A DNA stretch of 25,028 nt from CAYLLN01 sp036496265 (GTDB lineage: Bacteria; Planctomycetota; Planctomycetia; Pirellulales; Pirellulaceae): positions 1 through 25,028 of the forward strand of contig DASXLL010000170.1 of the NCBI GenBank assembly GCA_036496265.1, read 5' to 3'. Of this stretch, positions 7,648 to 14,259 are shown piece by piece. Under the pieces are notes generated by a model. That model saw nothing but the letters and a program-made list of their open reading frames with translations, did no database searches and was not told where the DNA came from. A program made the position numbers and the translations under genes. Position 1 is the first letter of the stretch, and each line of letters begins with the position of its first letter.

Positions 7648-8535
7648 TTAGAGCAAGCCGTAGTTCGTCAGCGTCTTACTAAGCTTGCCTTCGCTAGCGG
7701 CATCGAGCGGCGTCATGGGTAGCCGCAATTCGCCGGTGTCCCGACTGAGAAGTTTCATCGCGGCTTTGATTGGAATCGGATTCGTCGCCAGGCCAAGCAT
7801 GTCGCGGCAGAGTGGGAAGAGCTTGTGATGCCATTTCATCGCGCCGGCAACATTGCCTGCAAGGTACTCTTTCACCATTGCCAGCATGTCGCGCGGGACG
7901 ATGTTGCCGACGACGGAAATGAGGCCTTCGCCGCCGACCGACATCAGTGGCAGCGTCAGACTGTCATCGCCAGAGAGCACGGTCAACTCGGTTGTGCAGA
8001 GGATTTGTGAAGCCTGATCGAGCGATCCGGTAGCTTCCTTGACGAGCGTAATATTGGGCAAGTCCGCCATGCGGGCGATTGTTTCCGGCTCGATATTCTT
8101 GCCCGTGCGGCCGGGAATGTTATAGACGCAAATGGGAATGCCAACTTGCTCCGCGACGGCTTTATAGTGTTGGTAAAACCCTTCCTGAGTCGGCTTATTG
8201 TAGTAAGGCGCGACCATCAGAGCCGCGTCGGCGCCCTCCTTCGCCGCCCATTTCGTCAGCCGCAATGCTTCGGCAGTGCTGTTGCTGCCGGTACCGGGCA
8301 TGATTTTGATACGGCCCCGGGCGGCCTGAACGACTTCGGAAATCACTCGCTCGTGCTCATCGTGCGACAGCGTCGGCGATTCGCCGGTTGTGCCGACGGG
8401 GCACAGGCAGTGCGTGCCGGCCTCGATTTGAAATTCGACCTGGTCGCGCAGAGCTTTGACGTCGAGCTGCCCGCCTTTGAAGGGCGTTGTGATGGCAACG
8501 GACAAACCGGCGAACGCAGAACCCTTGCGCGGCAT
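7648..8535 (-). CDS. dapA: 4-hydroxy-tetrahydrodipicolinate synthase
   Basis: The 295-residue enzyme condenses pyruvate with aspartate semialdehyde, the first committed step of lysine and diaminopimelate synthesis. The signature elements are all present: PVGTTGESPTL with Thr49-Thr50, APYYNKP with Tyr112, VYNIPGRTG with Tyr138 and Arg143, and the Schiff-base lysine Lys166 in TLVKEATGS. SGDD (188-191) and GGEGLISVVGN (201-211) complete the TIM-barrel pattern. Length is normal. The ATG at 8535 has an AGCAGG site about 7 nt upstream. The downstream neighbour on the minus strand is a hypothetical gene; upstream is phoB, 106 nt away. No other lysine genes are present in the window. Confidence 0.97.
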   Translation of the reverse strand: MPRKGSAFAGLSVAITTPFKGGQLDVKALRDQVEFQIEAGTHCLCPVGTTGESPTLSHDEHERVISEVVQAARGRIKIMPGTGSNSTAEALRLTKWAAKEGADAALMVAPYYNKPTQEGFYQHYKAVAEQVGIPICVYNIPGRTGKNIEPETIARMADLPNITLVKEATGSLDQASQILCTTELTVLSGDDSLTLPLMSVGGEGLISVVGNIVPRDMLAMVKEYLAGNVAGAMKWHHKLFPLCRDMLGLATNPIPIKAAMKLLSRDTGELRLPMTPLDAASEGKLSKTLTNYGLL

Positions 8536-8641
8536 GATCGACCTGCTGGCGGAGAGACGGCAAATGCCCTGCGAAATCGCTCGCGGGCAATCTTAATCTT
8601 ACGCCGCCGACCGATGGCCACAATGGGCAGGCTGCCGCCGC

Positions 8642-9358
8642 CTAGACTTGTTCGAGTAACTCGGCTGCTAGCTCCGAATCGCGAAAACGGTAGCCGACGC
8701 CGCGAACGGTTTCAATGACGTCAGCCCGGTCACCCAACTTGCGGCGCAGAGCGCGAATATGCACGTCGATCGTGCGTTCCATCACCATCGTGTCTTCGCC
8801 AAGGGCCGAATCGATGAGCTCCGTGCGGTCGAAGACGCGGCCGGGCTGACGAATCAGCGTGTCGAGCAACCGGAACTCGCTACGAGTAAGTTGCACGAGG
8901 TGACCGTCGCTCGTCACATGATGCCGGCGGCGGTCGATCGTGATGCCGAATTTCATGCTTACTTCTTCGTCCGTTTCGTCGGTCGTGCGACGGCGCCGCA
9001 ATGCTTTCATCCGCTCCAGCAACACTTTGACGCTGAAGGGCTTGGTGACATAGTCATCCGCGCCGAGCGAAAAACCGATCAGCTCGTCGCTTTCTTCGCC
9101 TTTGGCCGTGAGCATGATGATTGGCACGTCTTTGGTCGCCGAGCCGGCGCGCAACCGGCGGCAGACATCCAGGCCATCGACAACGGGCAGCATTAGATCG
9201 AGCAGCACGATGTCGGGGGACTTCGTTTGGGCCTTCAAGAGGCCGTCCTGACCATCGGTTGCCACGAGTACCTCGTAGCCTGCGACGTTCAAGTTATACG
9301 TGAGCACTTCTGCCAGAGAGCGATCGTCCTCAATCACGAGCACTTTGGTCTTCGGCAT
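8642..9358 (-). CDS. phoB: PhoB/OmpR-type response regulator
   Basis: The 238-residue protein has an intact receiver (Glu10-Asp11-Asp12, phosphoacceptor Asp54 in LLDLMLP, Thr84 in MLTAKG, Lys106 in DDYVTKPFS) and a C-terminal OmpR-type winged helix (about 135-230, with LTRSEFRLLDTL, FDRTELID and VHIRALRRKLG followed by IETVRGVGYRF). The latter binds direct-repeat operators in this family. ATG 9358 has a GGAG site 8 nt upstream. It lies 22 nt downstream of phoU on the same strand, which supports a phosphate-regulon role. The partner kinase PhoR is not in the window, so the assignment to PhoB and not another OmpR-family regulator rests on this context. Confidence 0.9.
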   Translation of the reverse strand: MPKTKVLVIEDDRSLAEVLTYNLNVAGYEVLVATDGQDGLLKAQTKSPDIVLLDLMLPVVDGLDVCRRLRAGSATKDVPIIMLTAKGEESDELIGFSLGADDYVTKPFSVKVLLERMKALRRRRTTDETDEEVSMKFGITIDRRRHHVTSDGHLVQLTRSEFRLLDTLIRQPGRVFDRTELIDSALGEDTMVMERTIDVHIRALRRKLGDRADVIETVRGVGYRFRDSELAAELLEQV

Positions 9359-9380
9359 TATTTGTCTCCATTCACACGCG

Positions 9381-10061
9381 TCATTTGGTTTCCTGTCCGC
9401 CTTCGGGCGCGTGCCGATGGCGAATGATGTCGCCCTCGGCCAGGTAGATCACATCTTCGGCGATGTTCGTCGCATGATCGGCGATGCGTTCGATGTGCCG
9501 CACCGCCGAGAAGCAGTGCAGAGCGGGCGGCACGGATTCGGGCTGCTTCTGCATCAGCGTTTGCAGCTCGCCGATGACGTCGAGGTTGTATTGATCGACC
9601 GTGCGGTCCATCGCGATGATTCGTCGGGCCGAGGTCGTGTCCATGTTGACGAAAGCGTTCATCGCGCCGCGGACCATTTCGGTCGCCAGGACCACCATCC
9701 GGGGCACTCGGTCGGGGATCGCGAACGCCGGAAATTCATCCACGGCCTGGGCCCGCTGGGCAATGCTTACCGCCAGGTCGGCGATTCGCTCCAGATCATT
9801 ATTCACTTTCATCACGGTCGCGATCCTTCGCAAATCCACAGCCACGGGCTGATGCAGCGCCAGGATTTTCAGGCATTCTTCCTCAACATGCACCTCATGC
9901 CGATCGACGAACTCATCGGATTTGACCACTTCGTCCGCCAGATCAAATCGGCGGTCGGCCAGGGCCTGCGTGGCCTTGTCGATCATCTCCTCAACCATCG
10001 ACGAGATATTCAATAGCTCCGTATTGAGTAAGTCGATGTCCCGCTGCAGGTGCTTGCTCAT
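9381..10061 (-). CDS. phoU: Phosphate signalling regulator PhoU
   Basis: The 226-residue protein is built from two three-helix PhoU repeats. Each has the metal-binding E-R-I-A-D motif, at 91-95 (NNDLERIADLAVSIA) and 191-195 (HIERIADHATNIAED). Length matches the family. PhoU represses the Pho regulon by linking the Pst transporter to the PhoR kinase. ATG 10061 lacks a strong Shine-Dalgarno sequence. It is the first gene of a phoU-phoB pair; the usual upstream pstSCAB genes are replaced here by the rplI block. The two genes are almost contiguous, so they are probably co-transcribed. Confidence 0.95.
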   Translation of the reverse strand: MSKHLQRDIDLLNTELLNISSMVEEMIDKATQALADRRFDLADEVVKSDEFVDRHEVHVEEECLKILALHQPVAVDLRRIATVMKVNNDLERIADLAVSIAQRAQAVDEFPAFAIPDRVPRMVVLATEMVRGAMNAFVNMDTTSARRIIAMDRTVDQYNLDVIGELQTLMQKQPESVPPALHCFSAVRHIERIADHATNIAEDVIYLAEGDIIRHRHAPEGGQETK

Positions 10062-10171
10062 TGCTTAGCCGATTGCCCGTTGTCAGTAGCCCGTGGCTCA
10101 GTTGGATGGCCAGCGGTCATTGTCATTGGTTGGCCAAGAACGCTCAAGAACCGTGCAATGTCGGTTTGGAG

Positions 10172-10192
10172 CAGCCGTTTCGAGGACGGCTG
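10172..10192. repeat. Hairpin between rplI and phoU
   Basis: A perfect 7-bp inverted repeat (CAGCCGT at 10172-10178, ACGGCTG at 10186-10192) with a 7-nt loop lies in the 222-nt spacer. It has no T-run on either side, so it may be a weak terminator of the ribosomal block or an mRNA structure upstream of phoU. Confidence 0.4.
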
Positions 10193-10283
10193 GCCCCAAA
10201 TCAGCCGTCAACATATAGGTGGCGTCGCCGAGCAGCGTTAAGGACGGGCGAAGATTGTGTTAAGCCGCTCCCACTGCGGCCGG

Positions 10284-10958
10284 TCATTCGGCGGCCGGAG
10301 CGGCTGCGGCGGTGGGCTTCTTTTTCTCAGCTTTCTCGGGCCTCTCAGCCTTCTCGGGCCTCTCAGCCTTCTCAGCCTTGGGTTTCTCGGTTTTGGCTTT
10401 GTCGCCTCCCTTATCCTGCTTTTCGCCGACCGGCGTTTCACTGGTCACAGACGGCACGACCCAGACCTTCAACTCGCCATCAATCTCGGCATGCAGGTGG
10501 ATTTTGACCGTGTACAGGCCAAGTTCCTTGAGCGGGCCTTCGAGGCGAACCTGGTCGGTCGTGATGTGGAAACCGGCCGCCTTGAGGGCCGCGGCGATTT
10601 CGTTGGCATTCACGCTGCCGTAGAGATGTCCTTCCTCATTGGCATTGGCCTCAATGGTAACGCTCTGCTTGGCGATGGCTTCGGCCAGTTGCCGCAGCGA
10701 GGCCAAGCGGGCCTTTTCGATCTCCTGGAGCTTAGCGCGGTGTTTCTCGACCATCCGCTTATGGTGGTTAGTAGCGACGGTTGCGAGCCCTTGCGGCAGC
10801 AAATAATTAAGCGCGTAGCCGCGCTTCACCGTCACGACATCGCCTTGCTTTCCCAAATGATCGACCGACTGGATGAGCAAGAGCTGAACGCCGTTGCCGA
10901 CCTTCGGCAGGGGTTTGAAACGTCCTTCGCGATCGACTCGGCTGCGTTTGGTTTTCAT
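10284..10958 (-). CDS. rplI: Large ribosomal subunit protein bL9, extended at both ends
   Basis: The bL9 core starts near residue 24 with VQLLLIQSVDHLGKQGDVV followed by VKRGYALNYLLPQG, the diagnostic N-domain, and continues through the long helix (KRMVEKHRAKLQEIEKA) into the C-domain (GHLYGSVNANEIAAAL). The total is 224 residues against about 150 in E. coli. There is a basic N-terminal extension of about 23 residues and a charged tail of about 45 residues with KAERPE repeats. At DNA level the tail holds three 18-bp repeats at 10326-10379. The protein stabilises the L1-stalk base of the 50S subunit. No clear Shine-Dalgarno precedes ATG 10958; a nested palindrome separates it from ssb. Confidence 0.95.
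   Translation of the reverse strand: MKTKRSRVDREGRFKPLPKVGNGVQLLLIQSVDHLGKQGDVVTVKRGYALNYLLPQGLATVATNHHKRMVEKHRAKLQEIEKARLASLRQLAEAIAKQSVTIEANANEEGHLYGSVNANEIAAALKAAGFHITTDQVRLEGPLKELGLYTVKIHLHAEIDGELKVWVVPSVTSETPVGEKQDKGGDKAKTEKPKAEKAERPEKAERPEKAEKKKPTAAAAPAAE
10326..10379. repeat. Three tandem 18-bp repeats in the rplI tail
   Basis: Three consecutive 18-mers (ctcagcyttctcgggcct type; the third has ctcagcctt in its second half) encode the KAERPE/KAEKKK part of the bL9 tail. In-frame 18-bp units suggest growth of the tail by slippage. Confidence 0.75.
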
Positions 10959-11004
10959 GGTTCGTTGCTTTTCGTTCTAGATCTCTGTGTTCGATTAATT
11001 CCTT

Positions 11005-11074
11005 TAGGGAACGGCCTCTGTGCCGTTCCGCTGAACCGCGGGTCACGTCGGAACGCCACGGAGGGCGTTCCCTA
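11005..11074. repeat. Nested palindromic element between ssb and rplI
   Basis: Arms of 26 nt (11005-11030 and 11049-11074) pair at 23 of 26 positions around an 18-nt loop. Each arm is itself a palindrome: GGAACGGC with GCCGTTCC in the left arm, GGAACGCC with GGCGTTCC in the right. Such a self-similar structure is typical of REP/MITE-like intergenic elements. It lies 8 nt past the ssb stop and inside the rpsF-ssb-rplI transcription unit, where it could reduce or stabilise the downstream rplI message. Confidence 0.8.
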
Positions 11075-11081
11075 CAGCGCA

Positions 11082-11582
11082 TTAAAACGGAATCTCGTCG
11101 GGCGCGGGCGGTGCGGGAGCGGATTGCGGTGCATTGCGTTGGCCGCTGCCGCGGGTGGGCGGCCCGGAGGATTCGCCATAATCTCCCCCTTCATCGTAAT
11201 TCTGATTTTGGCCTTTACCGCCACCGCCTCCACCACCTCCGCCGCCGCCTCCACCTTTGGAGCCAACCATCTGCATCCGCTCGCAACTGACGCGAAGCTT
11301 GGAGTGCTTTTGCCCGTCCTTCTCCCACTGATGAAGCTTCAAACGACCTTCAATCAACACAGGGGAGCCCTTGCTCAAATATTCGCCGGCAACTTCCGCG
11401 GTTCGGCCCCAAAGCGTCACATCGACGAACGTGACTTCCTCGACCCATTCACCACTTTGATTTTTATACTTGTCATTCACAGCCAAACCGATTTCCGTAA
11501 CGGCTGTCCCGCTCTGAAGATATTTCACCTCAAAGTCGCGCGTAATGTTGCCGAGCAGAATAACGCGGTTGAAACTCGCCAT
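11082..11582 (-). CDS. ssb: Single-stranded DNA-binding protein
   Basis: A 166-residue SSB. Residues 1-107 are the OB fold (FNRVILLGNITRDFEVKYL, then TAVTEIGLAVND, FVDVTLWGRTAEVAGEYLSKG, VLIEGRLKLHQWEKDGQKHSKL). The linker starts with 13 consecutive glycines (about 111-123), and the protein ends in the acidic tip DEIPF, the docking peptide for partner enzymes in other bacteria. It binds single-stranded DNA in replication and repair. ATG 11582 has a GGAG site. It lies 26 nt after rpsF, a linkage conserved in many bacteria. The poly-Gly tract, encoded by mixed GGN codons, may vary in length between relatives. Confidence 0.97.
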   Translation of the reverse strand: MASFNRVILLGNITRDFEVKYLQSGTAVTEIGLAVNDKYKNQSGEWVEEVTFVDVTLWGRTAEVAGEYLSKGSPVLIEGRLKLHQWEKDGQKHSKLRVSCERMQMVGSKGGGGGGGGGGGGGKGQNQNYDEGGDYGESSGPPTRGSGQRNAPQSAPAPPAPDEIPF

Positions 11583-11608
11583 GATGGAATCTCCAAAGAT
11601 TGGACTGG

Positions 11609-12010
11609 CTATGCCGGCTGACCGGCCAACTCTTCCTTTTGCGGGGCTGCTGCTGTCTCGCCGGCCGGCCGGGCCCGCTGGCCCCCCTTGGCGTGCTCGA
11701 CGAGGGCCTCAACCAATCTCGGCTCGACCTTCAGCGTCAAGCTGCGGACGACCGTCTCGTTGATGCGCAGCTCGCGGTTCAGCTCGGCCAGTTTCAGGCT
11801 ATCGAGCCTGAAATAAGTCAGCCAATAGGCGCCTTTCTTGTGGCTGCCAATCGGATAGGCCAGCTTCTGCTCCTGCCACAACCGGCTGACGAGCACCTCG
11901 CCGCCGCATTTGGCAACCAGATCCGGAATCGTCGCCGCCAGGCCGCTCGGATTTTGAGCGTACTTATTGGGATCGAAGATCACCATGCATTCGTAAACAT
12001 TCTGAGCCAA
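11609..12010 (-). CDS. rpsF: Small ribosomal subunit protein bS6
   Basis: The 133-residue protein begins at TTG 12010 (residues MAQNVYECMVIFDPNKY). No in-frame ATG lies nearby, and a GGAG site stands exactly 7 nt before the TTG. Typical bS6 elements are YECMVIFDP, RLWQEQKLAYPIGSHKKGAYWLTYFRLD (the S18-facing surface) and LNRELRINETVVRSL. A Pro/Ala/Glu-rich tail of about 25 residues follows. It binds the platform of the 30S subunit together with bS18. The expected rpsR gene is absent from this block. It is the first gene of an rpsF-ssb-rplI unit following pth. Confidence 0.96.
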   Translation of the reverse strand: MAQNVYECMVIFDPNKYAQNPSGLAATIPDLVAKCGGEVLVSRLWQEQKLAYPIGSHKKGAYWLTYFRLDSLKLAELNRELRINETVVRSLTLKVEPRLVEALVEHAKGGQRARPAGETAAAPQKEELAGQPA

Positions 12011-12017
12011 GGCTATT

Positions 12018-12021
12018 CTCC
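12018..12021 (-). promoter_or_regulatory. Ribosome-binding site fixing the TTG start of rpsF
   Basis: On the minus strand GGAG is separated by 7 nt from TTG 12010. This optimal spacing decides the start in the absence of any ATG. Confidence 0.8.
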
Positions 12022-12046
12022 AAAATTAATCTTCAATTGTGCTCAG

Positions 12047-12113
12047 GTGAGTGGTGAGTTAGTGAGTGGTCAATGATCGCCACCGCCCACGTACTCACCT
12101 ACTCACCACTCAC
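12047..12113. repeat. Inverted repeat at the pth-rpsF junction
   Basis: Arms of 21 nt at 12047-12067 and 12093-12113 pair at 19 of 21 positions around a 25-nt loop. The right arm covers the pth stop codon and the last pth codons. The right arm contains ACTCACCTACTCACC, which matches the phase of the 8-bp tandem repeat at 1753-1812. It may end or attenuate transcription between pth and rpsF; there is no T-run. Confidence 0.7.
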
Positions 12114-12677
12114 TTCACTGCTATTGTACCGACTCATCGCCATCGCCAGCCCCTCGCGGACCCAGCATTCGACGGCTTCAGCCGCTCGGTTGATCGCATT
12201 CGCAATCTCCGGCTGCTCATCTTTTGTAAACTTGCCGAGGACATAACCCGCCGCGTCACGACCCGGCGGCAGCGGTCCAACGCCAATCCTTAGCCGCGGG
12301 ACTTCATTCGTTCCCAGCCGCCGCAGGATGTCGTCGAGCCCGTTTTGTCCTCCCGACGATCCCTTGCCCCGCAGCCGCAACTTGGCCAGCGGCAGGGCGA
12401 AATCGTCGCAAACCACCAAAATGTTATCGTTCTCGATCTTGTAAAAATCGCGAGCCTCCAGGACGCTGCCGCCGCTGGCGTTCATGTATGTCAGGGGCGT
12501 AAGTAGCAACGACTTCCGTCCGCCTAACACCGCTTCGACAATCTCGCCTTGAAACTTGGCTCGCGGCGAAGCGGTCGCAAACTTTTTTGCTAATCGCGCC
12601 GCAACCTCGAAACCGACGTTGTGCCGCGTGTCTTTGTATTTTCCTCCCGGATTGCCCAGGCCGACGATTAACTTCAC
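12099..12677 (-). CDS. pth: Peptidyl-tRNA hydrolase
   Basis: I choose the GTG at 12677, giving 192 residues, the normal size. The frame runs open to 12887, but those extra residues are Arg/Gly-rich, overlap rplY and lack family similarity. Catalytic positions are visible: Asn9 in GLGNPGG, His19 in DTRHNVGFE, Asn in LTYMNASGGSV, and Asp in VVCDDFALPLAKLRLR followed by GSSGGQNGL. The enzyme recycles peptidyl-tRNA that drops off ribosomes and is essential in most bacteria. It lies between rplY and rpsF, a conserved linkage with rplY. A GGAGG site 8 nt upstream supports the GTG start. Confidence 0.95.
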   Translation of the reverse strand: MKLIVGLGNPGGKYKDTRHNVGFEVAARLAKKFATASPRAKFQGEIVEAVLGGRKSLLLTPLTYMNASGGSVLEARDFYKIENDNILVVCDDFALPLAKLRLRGKGSSGGQNGLDDILRRLGTNEVPRLRIGVGPLPPGRDAAGYVLGKFTKDEQPEIANAINRAAEAVECWVREGLAMAMSRYNSSEVSGE

Positions 12678-12685
12678 GTTCGCCG

Positions 12686-12690
12686 CCTCC
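12686..12690 (-). promoter_or_regulatory. Ribosome-binding site fixing the GTG start of pth
   Basis: GGAGG on the minus strand, 8 nt before GTG 12677. It supports the short start over the upstream ATGs, whose translation would overlap rplY. Confidence 0.8.
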
Positions 12691-12763
12691 AACTCCGACG
12701 CGGCGCTTCTTCGCATGCCCATCGCCATCCGAAGCCATACAGCGCGGAGCAAATCGAAAACGG

Positions 12764-13408
12764 CTACTTCTTCTCCTCCGCCTCGTCCTCCGCTGCCTTT
12801 TCCTTGCGGATCAGTTCGGGCTCGGCAGCGCCCGGTTCGGCAACCGCCGCAGTCGGCGCTTCTTCCACCGCGTGCGGCGCGATGCAATGCACGACGACCA
12901 AGTCCGGATCGTCCAGAACTGTGGCCCCTTCGGGCAGCGGCACCTCTTTGGCGTGAATCGCGCCGTCGAGGTGCAGATCGTTAACGTTCACAATTAGTTT
13001 TTCCGGCACCGACGCGGCCGGGCACTCGATTTCAAGCTCGTGCAACACAAATTCGATAATGCCGCCTTCACTGAGTCCGACGGCCGTGCCTTTCAGCTCA
13101 ACCCTCACCGTCGTTCGCACCTTTTCCGTGTCCGAGACGCGGAGCAGGTCAATGTGGACCACTCCCTTACCGTAAACATCCCACTGTACGGCTTTGATGA
13201 ACGCGCCTTCGCTCACATCGCCTTGCAGCCGCACGAGCTTATGCCCGTGGCGAATGACGTTCATGATCGCCGACGATTCGATCGCGAGCGAAATACATGC
13301 CTCACCGTGACCATAAAGGACGGCCGGGACGCTGCCCGTTTGCCGCAGCCGGCGGTTATTTCCGCCGCCTAACTTCTCGCGGCGCTTGACGTTAAGGTTT
13401 TCTGCCAT
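12764..13408 (-). CDS. rplY: Large ribosomal subunit protein bL25 (Ctc/TL5 type)
   Basis: With ATG 13408 as start the protein has 214 residues, so it is the long Ctc form with both an L25 domain (RREKLGGGNNRRLRQTGSV, then PAVLYGHGE) and the beta-rich TL5 C-domain (ELKGTAVGLSEGGIIEFVLHELEIECPA, then VPEKLIVNVNDLHLDGAIHAKEV). It ends in a charged Ala/Glu/Lys tail. It binds 5S rRNA. The frame opens at 13450, but MAENLNVKRREK is the family start. It is the first gene of the rplY-pth block. The start lacks a strong Shine-Dalgarno sequence. Confidence 0.95.
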   Translation of the reverse strand: MAENLNVKRREKLGGGNNRRLRQTGSVPAVLYGHGEACISLAIESSAIMNVIRHGHKLVRLQGDVSEGAFIKAVQWDVYGKGVVHIDLLRVSDTEKVRTTVRVELKGTAVGLSEGGIIEFVLHELEIECPAASVPEKLIVNVNDLHLDGAIHAKEVPLPEGATVLDDPDLVVVHCIAPHAVEEAPTAAVAEPGAAEPELIRKEKAAEDEAEEKK

Positions 13409-13458
13409 GGCGCTGGTTCTAGTTTCCCACTTTCCTAATACCTGTTTCAAAGCCCGTT

Positions 13459-13486
13459 ATTTTGCCAAAACCTCGATCCCTGACAA
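13459..13486 (-). promoter_or_regulatory. Possible promoter of rplY
   Basis: On the minus strand TTGTCA (plus 13481-13486) and CAAAAT (plus 13459-13464) are separated by 16 nt, about 50 nt upstream of ATG 13408. The match to a sigma-70 consensus is moderate. Confidence 0.35.
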
Positions 13487-13539
13487 GGCCCAAAGGCTCC
13501 TCTTTAAGGAACACTTCTGAACAATTCGGTCCTAAAGCA

Positions 13540-13567
13540 TTGCCTTGTGTACCACAAATGGTACAAT
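13540..13567 (+). promoter_or_regulatory. Promoter of the toxin-antitoxin operon
   Basis: TTGCCT (13540-13545) and TACAAT (13562-13567) are spaced by 16 nt, a good sigma-70 pattern. The -10 box ends 7 nt before the toxin ATG, so the transcript would begin at or next to the start codon. Confidence 0.65.
13548..13565. promoter_or_regulatory. Palindromic operator over the toxin-antitoxin promoter
   Basis: TGTACCACAAATGGTACA is a perfect 7-bp inverted repeat with a 4-nt centre. It covers the spacer and the first part of the -10 box. This is the expected position for the autoregulatory site of a HigA-like antitoxin encoded downstream. Binding itself is inferred. Confidence 0.7.
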
Positions 13568-13574
13568 AGGTGAA

Positions 13575-13937
13575 ATGTCCGCCGGTGAACAAACCCCGCA
13601 GCCGCAGCTGGCGGTCCACTTCTATCAGACCGCCGGAGGCAGGGAACCAGTTCGAGAGTGGCTTAAAGCATTGAAACGCGATGATCGCAAAACCATTGGT
13701 GAGGACATCAAAACGGCCCAGTTCGGCTGGCCATTAGGAATGCCGCTCATTCGCAAGATTGAACCGGGCCTATGGGAAGTGCGATCGCGCCTGACTCAAG
13801 GCATAGCCCGCGTGATTTTTACGGTTGCGGGCAACACGATGGTGCTCCTAAATGGATTCGTAAAAAAATCGAGCAAATTGCCGGCGCATGAGTTAAGGAT
13901 TGCGCGACAGCGCCTATCTGAGCTGATGTCGGAGTAA
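13575..13937 (+). CDS. RelE/HigB-like toxin (phage Gp49-like family)
   Basis: The 120-residue basic protein starts at ATG 13575. Its core (VHFYQTAGGREPVREWLKAL, then GLWEVRSRLTQGIARVIFTV, MVLLNGFVKKSSKLPAHELRIARQR) is the pattern of the PF05973 HigB/Gp49 group in the RelE superfamily: the aromatic FY pair, PVREWL helix, EVRS, ARV.F and GF.KKS..P blocks. Such toxins cut mRNA on the ribosome. The antitoxin begins 3 nt after the stop, in the toxin-first order typical of this subgroup. The promoter and operator lie directly upstream. The protein looks intact. Confidence 0.9.
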   Translation: MSAGEQTPQPQLAVHFYQTAGGREPVREWLKALKRDDRKTIGEDIKTAQFGWPLGMPLIRKIEPGLWEVRSRLTQGIARVIFTVAGNTMVLLNGFVKKSSKLPAHELRIARQRLSELMSE

Positions 13938-13940
13938 GCC

Positions 13941-14222
13941 ATGAAGAAAAAACATGTGGGCAGTAGCTTCGATGACTTCCTCGCCGAGGAAGGATTGCTC
14001 GATCGTGCCGAGACAACGGCCGTGAAGCGGGTCATCGCCTGCCAAATTGCACAGGAAATGAAACGTCGCAAATTGACGAAGTCGGAGATGGCCAATCGCA
14101 TGAGGACCAGCCGGGCGGCACTCGATCGCTTGTTAGACGCCGCCAACGCATCGGTGACGATATCGACGTTGGAGCGCGCAGCCTCTGCATTAGGCAAAAG
14201 GCTCAAGGTAGAGTTGGCTTAA
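13941..14222 (+). CDS. HigA-like XRE-family antitoxin
   Basis: The 93-residue protein has a short N-terminal arm (FDDFLAEEGLLDRAE) and a helix-turn-helix domain at about 28-93: IACQIAQEMKRRKLTKSEMA, then RMRTSRAALDRLLDAAN, then TISTLERAASALGKRLKVEL. This matches the XRE-type antitoxins (PF13744-like) that pair with Gp49/HigB toxins. It should neutralise the toxin and repress the operon through the palindrome at 13548-13565. It follows the toxin by 3 nt. The protein is complete. Confidence 0.9.
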   Translation: MKKKHVGSSFDDFLAEEGLLDRAETTAVKRVIACQIAQEMKRRKLTKSEMANRMRTSRAALDRLLDAANASVTISTLERAASALGKRLKVELA

Positions 14223-14259
14223 CGAGCCGCGGCTGTGCTTGCAAGTTAAAGAGTAGCAA

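Noticed and set aside
10257..11621. 454-residue plus-strand frame across rplI and ssb
   Set aside because: It crosses two conserved minus-strand genes and the palindrome between them, and its sequence has no recognisable fold.
12678..12887. Upstream extension of pth
   Set aside because: It overlaps rplY, lacks similarity, and the GTG at 12677 has an ideal ribosome-binding site and gives the normal family length.
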